Below are positions 1 through 5,552 of a stretch of DNA of 6,014 nucleotides, in pieces. A program made the translations under genes and the position numbers. The notes under the pieces were generated by a model that was given only the letters and a program-made list of their open reading frames with translations, was not told where the DNA came from and did no database searches. The DNA lies in contig JAIXVO010000454.1 in assembly GCA_027482985.1 (NCBI GenBank), positions 1 through 6,014 of the forward strand, written 5' to 3'. Each line of letters opens with the position of its first letter. Position 1 is the first letter of the stretch. This DNA comes from Cyanobacteriota bacterium. Lineage in GTDB: Bacteria; Cyanobacteriota; Cyanobacteriia; Leptolyngbyales; Leptolyngbyaceae.

Positions 1-1
1 C

Positions 2-397
2 CCTAATCGCTGCGAAATTAGTTCTTTTTATATTCAAGCGTTAGCCACCGGACGGACGGGATTTTTGACCACCAATTTACCGGATGGTCGCTCCACTTAC
101 GTCTCGGAAAAATCCTCCCATTGGCTTATTGGTCGTAGTAGTAACTGTGCGATCGCGGTTTTAGATCGCTCTGTCTCGCGCTGCCATGCGGTGATTAAAC
201 ATGTTCCGAATCAAGGGTTTTACATCAAGGATTTAGGCAGTTCCAACGGCACCGCTGTTAACCGCTCTAAACTCGCCCCCCTCGCCGAACGCTTGCTGCA
301 GGATGGCGACCTGATCGAATTCTGCAAATTTCGCATTGAGTTCTTTATCTCTGGATGGAGTAACTCATCTATGGCCTTGCAAGACACTCAGGTCTAA
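2..397 (+). CDS. FHA domain-containing protein (5'-truncated by window edge)
   Basis: This is the C-terminal part of a forkhead-associated (FHA) protein; FHA domains bind phosphothreonine peptides and usually sit in Ser/Thr-kinase signalling or scaffolding. The frame is open to the first bases of the window, so the true start lies upstream; a TTG at 65 is possible but would cut into sequence that reads naturally as protein. Numbering from that TTG, the FHA signature is complete: IGRS at 22-25, SRCHA at 38-42 and LGSSNGT at 57-63. These supply the usual Arg, Ser, His and Asn peptide-binding residues. A further strand pair follows (DGDLIEFCKFRIEFF, 80-94) and then a short polar tail. No kinase or second domain is visible in the part present; what precedes the FHA domain is outside the window. 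It converges on the aspartic protease gene. The domain call is firm; partners and role are unknown. Confidence 0.85.
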   Translation, partial: PNRCEISSFYIQALATGRTGFLTTNLPDGRSTYVSEKSSHWLIGRSSNCAIAVLDRSVSRCHAVIKHVPNQGFYIKDLGSSNGTAVNRSKLAPLAERLLQDGDLIEFCKFRIEFFISGWSNSSMALQDTQV

Positions 398-419
398 CCC
401 ATTACCGCCCTTACCATGG

Positions 420-462
420 CATGACTCGGCGCTGGGAGGACAGTCCCGGAGGCCGAGTCATG
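420..462. terminator. Strong hairpin between convergent genes, probable bidirectional terminator
   Basis: The arms CATGACTCGGC (420-430) and GCCGAGTCATG (452-462) are perfectly complementary over 11 bp. The enclosed segment can form a second stem (432-437 with 444-449, one G-T pair) around a 6-base loop GGACAG. The hairpin lies 22 bases past the FHA stop and about 70 bases past the protease stop, where both transcripts should end. Neither strand has a run of T after the stem, so it is not a textbook intrinsic terminator. It might instead be an mRNA 3'-end stabiliser. The rest of the 137-bp gap shows nothing recognisable. Confidence 0.5.
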
Positions 463-534
463 TGTTTAAGGTAACGATCTCGTACCCGCATCCGACTAGC
501 TCTTAACCGGACAGCCAGTGGATCCAGATAGTTG

Positions 535-1131
535 TTAGCGGGGGTAAAATTCAATCACGTCGCGCTTAATTTTGACATCGTAATTGCTTAAAAAATCACT
601 GCCCAGCAAGCCTTCGGCGTAATCTCCCGCGATCGCCACATTCACGTTGCGGATCGTCGCCCCGCTGACGGACAAAGAATTGAGCAACCCCACAGGCATC
701 GTAATCGTACGCCCATCCGCCAGGGTAAACCGCCCTGCCCCGACAATCGGCAGGTTCAACGACTGTGCCATGCTTTTCGTCACCAGTGTTCCAGTCGCGC
801 CTGTATCCACCAGCATTTCATAGGTCTGGTTACCATTAAACTTGACATCGATTACCGGGGTGCCGCCATCCCGTCGCTTGATGCGCGCCCGAAATACGCC
901 CGCTGGTGCACCCGAATTTGAGGGTTGCACCGATGGGCGTTGGCAAAGTTTGCCCAAGTTTACCCGTTGCCCCGATGAATTCACCATATAGCAGGCATCA
1001 TCCTGCGCCCAAGTGGGAACTGACCAGGACATGAGCGCGATCGCGGGTAGGGTGAATGTGGTCACTCCCGTGATCGCCAATAGCCGCCTGAACACCTTCA
1101 TGATGGATGGTTCCGAAATTGCCATCTTCAT
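535..1131 (-). CDS. Secreted retropepsin-like aspartic protease (clan AA)
   Basis: A 198-residue single-lobe aspartic protease of the retroviral type, of the kind widespread in bacteria. The catalytic motif is LVDTGATGTLV (residues 107-117, D109-T110-G111). The second family motif GLLGSDFLSNYDV (174-186) is the usual C-terminal GLLGxDFL element. Such proteases act as homodimers. The N terminus has a basic stretch KVFRR, a hydrophobic core of about 20 residues and a likely signal-peptidase site after TWA at 40-42, so the mature enzyme should be periplasmic or in another extracytoplasmic space. The mature N terminus has a cysteine pair, C47 and C63, in CYMVNSSGQ...NLGKLC. The start at 1131 is an ATG; an internal ATG at 1101 (Met11) would put the signal peptide right at the start and is a real alternative. 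Neither has a strong ribosome-binding site. A 91-bp gap separates it from the upstream CPBP gene on the same strand, so cotranscription is possible. Substrate unknown. Confidence 0.85.
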   Translation of the reverse strand: MKMAISEPSIMKVFRRLLAITGVTTFTLPAIALMSWSVPTWAQDDACYMVNSSGQRVNLGKLCQRPSVQPSNSGAPAGVFRARIKRRDGGTPVIDVKFNGNQTYEMLVDTGATGTLVTKSMAQSLNLPIVGAGRFTLADGRTITMPVGLLNSLSVSGATIRNVNVAIAGDYAEGLLGSDFLSNYDVKIKRDVIEFYPR

Positions 1132-1222
1132 TCTGACTGATCAATCTCGAAGTGATCATCCCATCCCCAATTTCGCCTATAATCGCCCACATTGAATGGC
1201 GCAGGGCCAGCGCAAACAGTCC

Positions 1223-2167
1223 CTACTGCTTCTCCCGGCCGCTTCCTGTAGCCCTCTGCCGCCGCCTGCACCACCCAAACACAGCGCCATAAAACAGGGC
1301 GATCGCCACCAGCAGACTGCCAAACGTCCAGCGGGGATCAGCGGGAGTCTGTTGCAGCACCACAGCGGGAGAGGGTAGCGCCGAATCGGGAGTATTCACC
1401 AGGAGGACGATAAAGAGATTATTAGCGGCATGCACTCCCAGCGCCAACTCCAGGCGGTTGTCTCGCAGCGTGATCACGACCAGGAAGACCGCCATCAAGC
1501 AGTACGTCAGACCAATCCAGATCGAACCACGGGTCATCTCCGGATTGCTAAAGTGAGCGATCGCGAAGGGCAGACTGGCAATTAGGGTGAGGGCGATCGG
1601 GGAACGGATCACCAGTCCTAACCCTTGGAGCAGATAGCCCCGAAAAAATAACTCTTCGGTAGAAGTTTGGATGGGAGTGAGCAGTAAAGCCCAGGGCAGA
1701 AACGACAACCAGGCGAGAGGCTGAAAATTCCAAGCGAAAGCAGCCGGTTGGAATAAATACTCAACGCCCGTTTGCAAACTGGCTAAACCAAACCAAAGAC
1801 CGAATCCCAGCCCAAATCTTGACTTTAAGAAAGTGGCTTGAGGACTGATTAAAGTCAAGCTTGGACGGTGATGCAAGACTTTCACAGCCAAGCCGATTCC
1901 CATCGCCAAAAAGGCATAGGCAAAGTGCATTGCCAGATAAGAAATCTCTAAAGAATCAGCAGGAATAGACTTAACATTTTCTTCCACTATGGGCGCAGAC
2001 AAGACATTTGGAAAAATCTCTACAACATCTGCGATCGCCTGTGCCAGCGGGATTCCGACCCATTGCCAACCGACATAACCACTGCTCATTGCTAACACCA
2101 GACCGCATAAATATCGCCATCCGGCATTTCGACCTTGAGACGCAGCTTTTAAGAAAGAATCAGACAT
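1223..2167 (-). CDS. CPBP family intramembrane (CAAX-type) metalloprotease
   Basis: A 314-residue polytopic membrane protein of the CPBP/Abi family (Rce1-like), intramembrane metal-dependent proteases. The three family motifs are present, numbered from the ATG at 2167: EExxxR as EELFFR at 171-176, a histidine in FAIAHFSN (H205), and HxxxN as HAANN (H246, N250). These Glu, His and Asn residues form the metal and catalytic site in the family. About seven to eight hydrophobic segments can be picked out, the first near residues 18-36 and the last near 281-300, followed by a basic tail CRRRQR. The N-terminal ~100 residues before the catalytic core are less typical. A TTG at 2179 would add four residues (MLSL), but the ATG is preferred; no clear Shine-Dalgarno sequence precedes either. 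Bacterial members have been linked to bacteriocin immunity or peptide processing, and some are of unknown function. The substrate cannot be inferred here. Confidence 0.9.
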   Translation of the reverse strand: MSDSFLKAASQGRNAGWRYLCGLVLAMSSGYVGWQWVGIPLAQAIADVVEIFPNVLSAPIVEENVKSIPADSLEISYLAMHFAYAFLAMGIGLAVKVLHHRPSLTLISPQATFLKSRFGLGFGLWFGLASLQTGVEYLFQPAAFAWNFQPLAWLSFLPWALLLTPIQTSTEELFFRGYLLQGLGLVIRSPIALTLIASLPFAIAHFSNPEMTRGSIWIGLTYCLMAVFLVVITLRDNRLELALGVHAANNLFIVLLVNTPDSALPSPAVVLQQTPADPRWTFGSLLVAIALFYGAVFGWCRRRQRATGSGREKQ

Positions 2168-2200
2168 GAGAGAGAGCAACTTGATCCGTAATCAGAGTGA

Positions 2201-2232
2201 TGATTTATAACGAAAGTTTTCGGTATAAATCA
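2201..2232. promoter_or_regulatory. 32-bp near-perfect palindrome in a divergent promoter region
   Basis: The half-sites are TGATTTATA (2201-2209) and TATAAATCA (2224-2232), exact reverse complements. Inside them CGAAA (2211-2215) and TTTCG (2218-2222) are also complementary. Only the pair 2210/2223 mismatches, around a central GT. Each strand therefore has a TATAAA -10-like hexamer (2224-2229 on plus, 2204-2209 on minus) exactly 17 bp from a TGATTT hexamer that matches the -35 consensus poorly. A minus-strand start near 2197 would give the CPBP gene a leader of about 30 bases; a plus-strand start near 2236 would give the Trp-rich gene about 105. A 10-bp palindrome AAGTTAACTT follows at 2237-2246. 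This is either an operator for a dimeric regulator with two overlapping promoters or, if transcribed, a hairpin. The rest of the gap (2247-2341) shows nothing recognisable. Confidence 0.45.
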
Positions 2233-2341
2233 GGTTAAGTTAACTTTGATAACTCCACCGCCTTAAACCAAAAGGACTTTGATAGCCTCGTAAGTAAGCC
2301 GGATCAGTTCCCGCATCCGCTAGGTAATCATAACAAGAGTC

Positions 2342-2659
2342 ATGAATCATTACGCTGACAACTGGATTGACAATTGGTGCCAAGATAACGGCTGGACAGA
2401 TTGGTTTATGGAACAGTCCAAGTACTGGGGCTTTCCGCCTAATGCGGTCATGCCTGTGCCCATTCCTTCACAAGCGTTACGCACGTTGAAGTCGCAATAT
2501 GGGCTGTGCCACGAAGAACGTTTGTGGAGCCTCTCGGCTATTGGCAGTGCCGTTGTGGCAGCAGCGCTGAGTTATTGGACGGCTTCTCCCATGCCTCTCG
2601 TCACCGCGTTCGCCTACTGCGCGATCGTCGTCGCTCGGATGGACGATGAGGAGATGTAA
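2342..2659 (+). CDS. Small Trp-rich putative membrane protein, unknown function
   Basis: A 105-residue protein that I do not assign to a named family, though its style resembles conserved small cyanobacterial hypotheticals. The N-terminal 30 residues carry five tryptophans (W8, W12, W18, W21, W29), several in a repeating WxDNW/WxDWF pattern with acidic residues. A proline-rich turn follows (FPPNAVMPVPIP, 31-42), then a charged amphipathic stretch (43-60). Two hydrophobic segments come next, about 62-80 and 83-98, separated by a short ASPMP turn, suggesting a membrane hairpin. The end is acidic (RMDDEEM). The start is an ATG with only a weak AGAG upstream. Coding potential is supported by the HIP1-like composition, by the long upstream regulatory region, and by an intrinsic terminator that begins within its stop codon. 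It stands alone as a transcript, divergent from the CPBP gene. Confidence 0.75.
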   Translation: MNHYADNWIDNWCQDNGWTDWFMEQSKYWGFPPNAVMPVPIPSQALRTLKSQYGLCHEERLWSLSAIGSAVVAAALSYWTASPMPLVTAFAYCAIVVARMDDEEM

Positions 2660-2683
2660 TGCGATTTACCGCATTCGTTTTTT
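2658..2683 (+). terminator. Intrinsic terminator overlapping the stop of the Trp-rich gene
   Basis: AATGCG (2658-2663) and CGCATT (2670-2675) form a perfect 6-bp stem with a 6-base loop. Six T residues follow at 2678-2683. The left arm starts inside the TAA stop codon. The stem is short, so termination may be partial, which fits the second terminator downstream. Confidence 0.6.
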
Positions 2684-2716
2684 GAGTCTTAGTGTTTGAG
2701 TGCTTGATGTAACTTT

Positions 2717-2750
2717 ATACCCCGATTTCTTTGTGAAACCGGGGTATTTT
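2717..2750 (+). terminator. Second intrinsic terminator
   Basis: ATACCCCG (2717-2724) pairs perfectly with CGGGGTAT (2740-2747). The stem continues after one mismatch with TTTC (2726-2729) against GAAA (2735-2738), leaving a 5-base loop. A T-rich tail (TATTTTGCTATTT) follows on the plus strand; the minus-strand side lacks a comparable T run. It lies 34 bases after the first terminator and ahead of the copper operon. Confidence 0.8.
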
Positions 2751-2810
2751 GCTATTTAGACAGAGTGGGTCAGCGTCTAGAATTTTTAGGATGTGATTAG
2801 GATTAACCCC

Positions 2811-2841
2811 TTGACCTTCCCCTGGGCGGGAGGGTAGAGGA
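2811..2841 (+). promoter_or_regulatory. Candidate MerR/CueR-type metal-responsive promoter of atx1-pacS
   Basis: A TTGACC hexamer (2811-2816) overlaps a dyad ACCTTCCC (2814-2821), N6, GGGAGGGT (2828-2835), with one mismatch between the 8-bp arms. The dyad fills the spacer to a poor -10 (TAGAGG at 2835-2840, spacing 18; or one base later, spacing 19). This is the design of promoters activated by MerR-family regulators, which bind inside an overlong 19-20 bp spacer. The left half closely resembles the E. coli copA promoter bound by CueR, as I recall it. A start near 2847 would give atx1 a leader of about 33 bases. No regulator gene is in the window. The dyad is GC-rich and could also be a terminator-like or repetitive element, so the call is tentative. 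Confidence 0.45.
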
Positions 2842-2868
2842 TGTACCTATCAAGCGTTGCTCGCAAGT

Positions 2869-2873
2869 GAGGA
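2869..2873 (+). promoter_or_regulatory. Ribosome-binding site that sets the atx1 start
   Basis: GAGGA lies 7 bases before the ATG at 2881. It favours that ATG over the in-frame TTG at 2857, which would add eight residues ahead of the conserved start of the family. Confidence 0.7.
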
Positions 2874-2880
2874 TAAAGTC

Positions 2881-3075
2881 ATGACATTGCAATTGAAAGT
2901 CCCCAGCATGGCCTGTTCTGCCTGTGCCGATACCATCAGCAAGGCGGTGAAAGCGATTGATCCTGCTGCCGTGATTGAGGCCGATCCCAAAACGAAATTG
3001 GTGCAGGTAACATCGCAACAGCCCGATGCGCAGATCAAACAGGCGATCGCAGACGCTGGCTATCCCATCGAATAA
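2881..3075 (+). CDS. atx1: Copper metallochaperone Atx1 (HMA domain)
   Basis: A 64-residue single heavy-metal-associated domain, the same length as Synechocystis Atx1 and clearly similar to it from memory: both start MT(L/I)QLxVP and share the A-C-x-A-CA motif near residue 12. The Cu(I) site is MACSAC, with Cys12 and Cys15. The protein is cytosolic. In Synechocystis it exchanges Cu(I) with the N-terminal metal domains of the ATPases CtaA and PacS, which supply copper to thylakoid plastocyanin and cytochrome oxidase. Residue 61 here is Tyr (AGYPIE end) where Synechocystis Atx1 has His61, an extra copper ligand; Tyr is common in bacterial CopZ proteins. The start is set by a GAGGA ribosome-binding site. 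The gene lies 64 bp upstream of pacS on the same strand with no terminator between, so the two are probably one operon under the upstream metal-type promoter. Confidence in the family is very high; Atx1 rather than CopZ follows from host and neighbour. Confidence 0.93.
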   Translation: MTLQLKVPSMACSACADTISKAVKAIDPAAVIEADPKTKLVQVTSQQPDAQIKQAIADAGYPIE

Positions 3076-3139
3076 ATGTCCTGCTGGGTGTGGGATAGTC
3101 TGACCGATCTTTGCTTTTCAACTCTTTACAACAGCAGTT

Positions 3140-5488
3140 ATGGAACGCATTACGCTCAAGTTACGGGGAATGAGTTGTGCTGCGTGTGCGAATGCGGTGC
3201 AACAGGCGATCGCGCAGGTGCCCGGCGTTATGACCAGCGTCGTGAACTTTGGGGCGGAACAAGCCAGCGTCCAATACGATGGCCGCCAAACCAGTGTGGC
3301 CGCGATTCAACAGGCGGTTGAGGCCGCAGGGTATCACGCCTCGCCCCTGGTCAACGAATTGGCGATCGAGGATGCCAGCGAAACGGCACAACAGGCCGCA
3401 GCCCAACGCCGCTTACGCCAAAAGTTAAGCGTTGCGGCGGGACTCAGTACCTTGTTGTTGCTGGGCTCTTTACCAATGATGACAGGCTGGTCTTGGCCCT
3501 GGATTCCGCCGGGGTTAGGACATCCTTGGGTGCAATGGGCGATCGCCACGCCAGTTCAATTCTGGTGTGGGTCGAGCTTTTTGCAAAATGCCTGGAAAGC
3601 CTTCCGGCGGCGGACAGCAACGATGGATACGCTCGTGACGCTGGGCACCCTGGCGGCCTATATCTACTCAGCGCTGGTGACGATCGCGCCGCATACCCTG
3701 ATGGCTGAGGGCAGCAGTCCCCATGTTTATTTTGAAACTGCCGCGATCGTCATCACCCTGATCCTGTTGGGTCGGCTCCTGGAATCACGCGCTCGCGGTA
3801 AAACCTCCAGTGCCATTCGCGCCTTGATTGGCTTACAACCGCGGACAGCTCGCGTGCTGGTGGAAGGGCAGGCGGTGGATGTGCCGATTGAGGAAGTTTT
3901 GGTGGGCGATCGCTTATTAGTGCGACCGGGGGAAAAGATCCCCGTGGATGGCACTGTTGTGAGCGGCACTTCTAGCGTCGATGAGTCGATGTTGACGGGG
4001 GAAAGTATGCCCGTCAAAAAACAACCCGGCGATGAAGTCGTGGGTGCCACCTTGAATCAATCCGGCAGTTTCGAGTTGCAGGCTACCCGCGTGGGACGAG
4101 ATACTGTCCTGGCGCAAATTGTGCGACTGGTGCAGGAGGCGCAGGGATCAAAAGCCCCCATTCAACGCTTAGCCGATCAGGTTACGGCGTGGTTTGTGCC
4201 GCTGGTGCTGGCGATCGCGATGCTCACCTTGAGCGTTTGGCTCTTATTCAGCCGTAACTTCACCCTGGCACTGATGACGGCAGTCGAAGTCCTGATTATT
4301 GCCTGTCCCTGTGCCCTCGGCTTGGCAACCCCGACCTCAATTATGGTGGGGACTGGCAAAGGGGCAGAACACGGCATTTTGATTAAAGATGCCAGCAGCC
4401 TAGAACTCGCTCACAACATCCAAACAATCGTGCTGGATAAAACGGGTACGTTAACGGTGGGCAAACCCACCGTTACTGATTTTGTCACCGTCCGAGGCAC
4501 CGCTGACCAGCATGAGTTCAAACTGTTGAGCCAGGTGGCAGCGATCGAACGGTTGTCAGAACATCCCTTAGCCGCGGCGATCGGGCGCTATGCCGAACAG
4601 CAAGGCTTGGGTCAAACCACTGAAATGAAGTATCAGCCCGTTGCGGTGAATGTCAGTTCCTTCGCTATCAGCCATCAACCTGTCCTCTCGCCCAGAGTGC
4701 ATCAATTCGCGGCGATCGCTGGCAGTGGGGTACAGGCGGTCATCGATCAGCAACCGATTCATGTGGGCACTCAGCGCTGGTTCCAAGAGTTAGGCATCGA
4801 CCCAACCCCCCTTCAAACCCGCGCCCTTGAGTTAGAGGCGCAGGGTAAAACGGTGGTCTGGATTGCCGTCAATCGCCAGGTAGAAGGACTGATGGGAATT
4901 ACCGATGCCTTAAAACCAACTGCCGCCCAAGTGGTGCGATCGCTGCAACAAATGGGTATCACGGTGGTCATGTTGACTGGTGATAATGCGACCACGGCTC
5001 AGGCGATCGCGCAACAAGCTGGAATTCAGCAGGTGATTGCCGACGTGCGGCCTGCCCAAAAGACCGCTGTCATCCAACAGTTGCAGACCGCTACCCAGCC
5101 GGGGAGACGGCACCCACGGCGAGCGATCGTCGCGATGGTGGGAGATGGGATTAATGATGCGCCAGCCTTAGCGCAAGCCGATGTGGGAATTGCTATTGGC
5201 ACAGGTACCGATGTCGCGATCGCGGCCAGCGATATTACCCTGATCTCAGGGGATTTGCAGGGCATCGTCACCGCCATCCAACTCTCCCGCGCCACCATTC
5301 GCAACATCCGCCAAAACCTGTTTTTTGCCTTCATCTACAACACTGCTGGCATTCCGATCGCCGCTGGCATCCTCTATCCCTTCACCGGCTGGCTCCTCAA
5401 TCCCATCCTGGCAGGCGCAGCGATGGCCTTTAGTTCAGTCTCAGTGGTTACAAACGCCCTGCGGTTACGACGTTTTGAACCGAGGTAG
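3140..5488 (+). CDS. pacS: Copper-transporting P1B-type ATPase PacS
   Basis: A 782-residue Cu(I)-exporting P-type ATPase. In order: an N-terminal HMA domain (about 1-68) with GMSCAAC, ligands C13 and C16; two leading helices and TMs (about 95-215); actuator domain with TGES at 286-289; the CPC transport motif (389-391) that defines P1B-1 copper pumps; phosphorylation site DKTGT (D433); nucleotide-domain SEHP (H475-P476); TGDN (613-616) and GDGIND (668-673); then last helices with YN (733-734) and MAFSS (762-766), the other Cu(I) ligands. Sequence resembles Synechocystis and Synechococcus PacS more than CtaA. PacS sits in the thylakoid membrane, loads the lumen with copper for plastocyanin and cytochrome oxidase, and contributes to tolerance. 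It is some 35 residues longer than the ~745-747 I recall for those proteins, mainly from extra sequence at about 488-521 and 650-661. The start ATG has a weak ribosome-binding site. It follows atx1, its chaperone, by 64 bp. No frameshift or missing catalytic residue. Confidence 0.95.
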   Translation: MERITLKLRGMSCAACANAVQQAIAQVPGVMTSVVNFGAEQASVQYDGRQTSVAAIQQAVEAAGYHASPLVNELAIEDASETAQQAAAQRRLRQKLSVAAGLSTLLLLGSLPMMTGWSWPWIPPGLGHPWVQWAIATPVQFWCGSSFLQNAWKAFRRRTATMDTLVTLGTLAAYIYSALVTIAPHTLMAEGSSPHVYFETAAIVITLILLGRLLESRARGKTSSAIRALIGLQPRTARVLVEGQAVDVPIEEVLVGDRLLVRPGEKIPVDGTVVSGTSSVDESMLTGESMPVKKQPGDEVVGATLNQSGSFELQATRVGRDTVLAQIVRLVQEAQGSKAPIQRLADQVTAWFVPLVLAIAMLTLSVWLLFSRNFTLALMTAVEVLIIACPCALGLATPTSIMVGTGKGAEHGILIKDASSLELAHNIQTIVLDKTGTLTVGKPTVTDFVTVRGTADQHEFKLLSQVAAIERLSEHPLAAAIGRYAEQQGLGQTTEMKYQPVAVNVSSFAISHQPVLSPRVHQFAAIAGSGVQAVIDQQPIHVGTQRWFQELGIDPTPLQTRALELEAQGKTVVWIAVNRQVEGLMGITDALKPTAAQVVRSLQQMGITVVMLTGDNATTAQAIAQQAGIQQVIADVRPAQKTAVIQQLQTATQPGRRHPRRAIVAMVGDGINDAPALAQADVGIAIGTGTDVAIAASDITLISGDLQGIVTAIQLSRATIRNIRQNLFFAFIYNTAGIPIAAGILYPFTGWLLNPILAGAAMAFSSVSVVTNALRLRRFEPR

Positions 5489-5552
5489 GAGAGAGTCAGG
5501 AGGAGGCAGGCAGGGGCAATGCTTGAGGTTGGCATTAGATTAGCTTTACCTG

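Noticed and set aside
65..397. Treating the TTG at 65 as the true start of the FHA gene
   Set aside because: The frame is open without a stop to the left edge and the upstream residues read as plausible protein, so the gene is better called 5'-truncated.
1013..1378. Two consecutive 60-codon plus-strand frames with a perfect TATAAT at 1178-1183 ahead of the second
   Set aside because: They lie opposite the aspartic protease and CPBP genes, have low-complexity or implausible protein sequence, and the TATAAT has no matching -35 hexamer at the right spacing.
2811..2841. Reading the GC-rich dyad ahead of atx1 as a third terminator
   Set aside because: There is no T run after it on either strand, and its overlap with a TTGACC hexamer just before an operon fits a promoter better; the possibility of a dispersed repeat remains open.
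2857..2880. Upstream TTG start extending Atx1 by eight residues
   Set aside because: The ATG at 2881 has a well-placed GAGGA site and gives the exact 64-residue family length.
3076..3321. Plus-strand frame starting right after the atx1 stop codon (TAA ATG)
   Set aside because: It overlaps the start of pacS in another frame, ends soon, and its protein has no recognisable features; pacS in its own frame is unmistakable.
3727..4050. 107-codon minus-strand frame inside pacS
   Set aside because: Shadow of a GC-rich conserved gene; the composition is Ser/Thr/Pro/Arg-rich as expected for antisense of pacS codons.
5026..5334. 102-codon minus-strand frame inside pacS
   Set aside because: Antisense shadow of the conserved GDGIND and C-terminal region; no start signal or domain.
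5518..5536. Possible terminator stem AATGC/GCATT between pacS and the convergent gene
   Set aside because: Only five pairs around a 9-base loop and no T tract, so it is within chance expectation.
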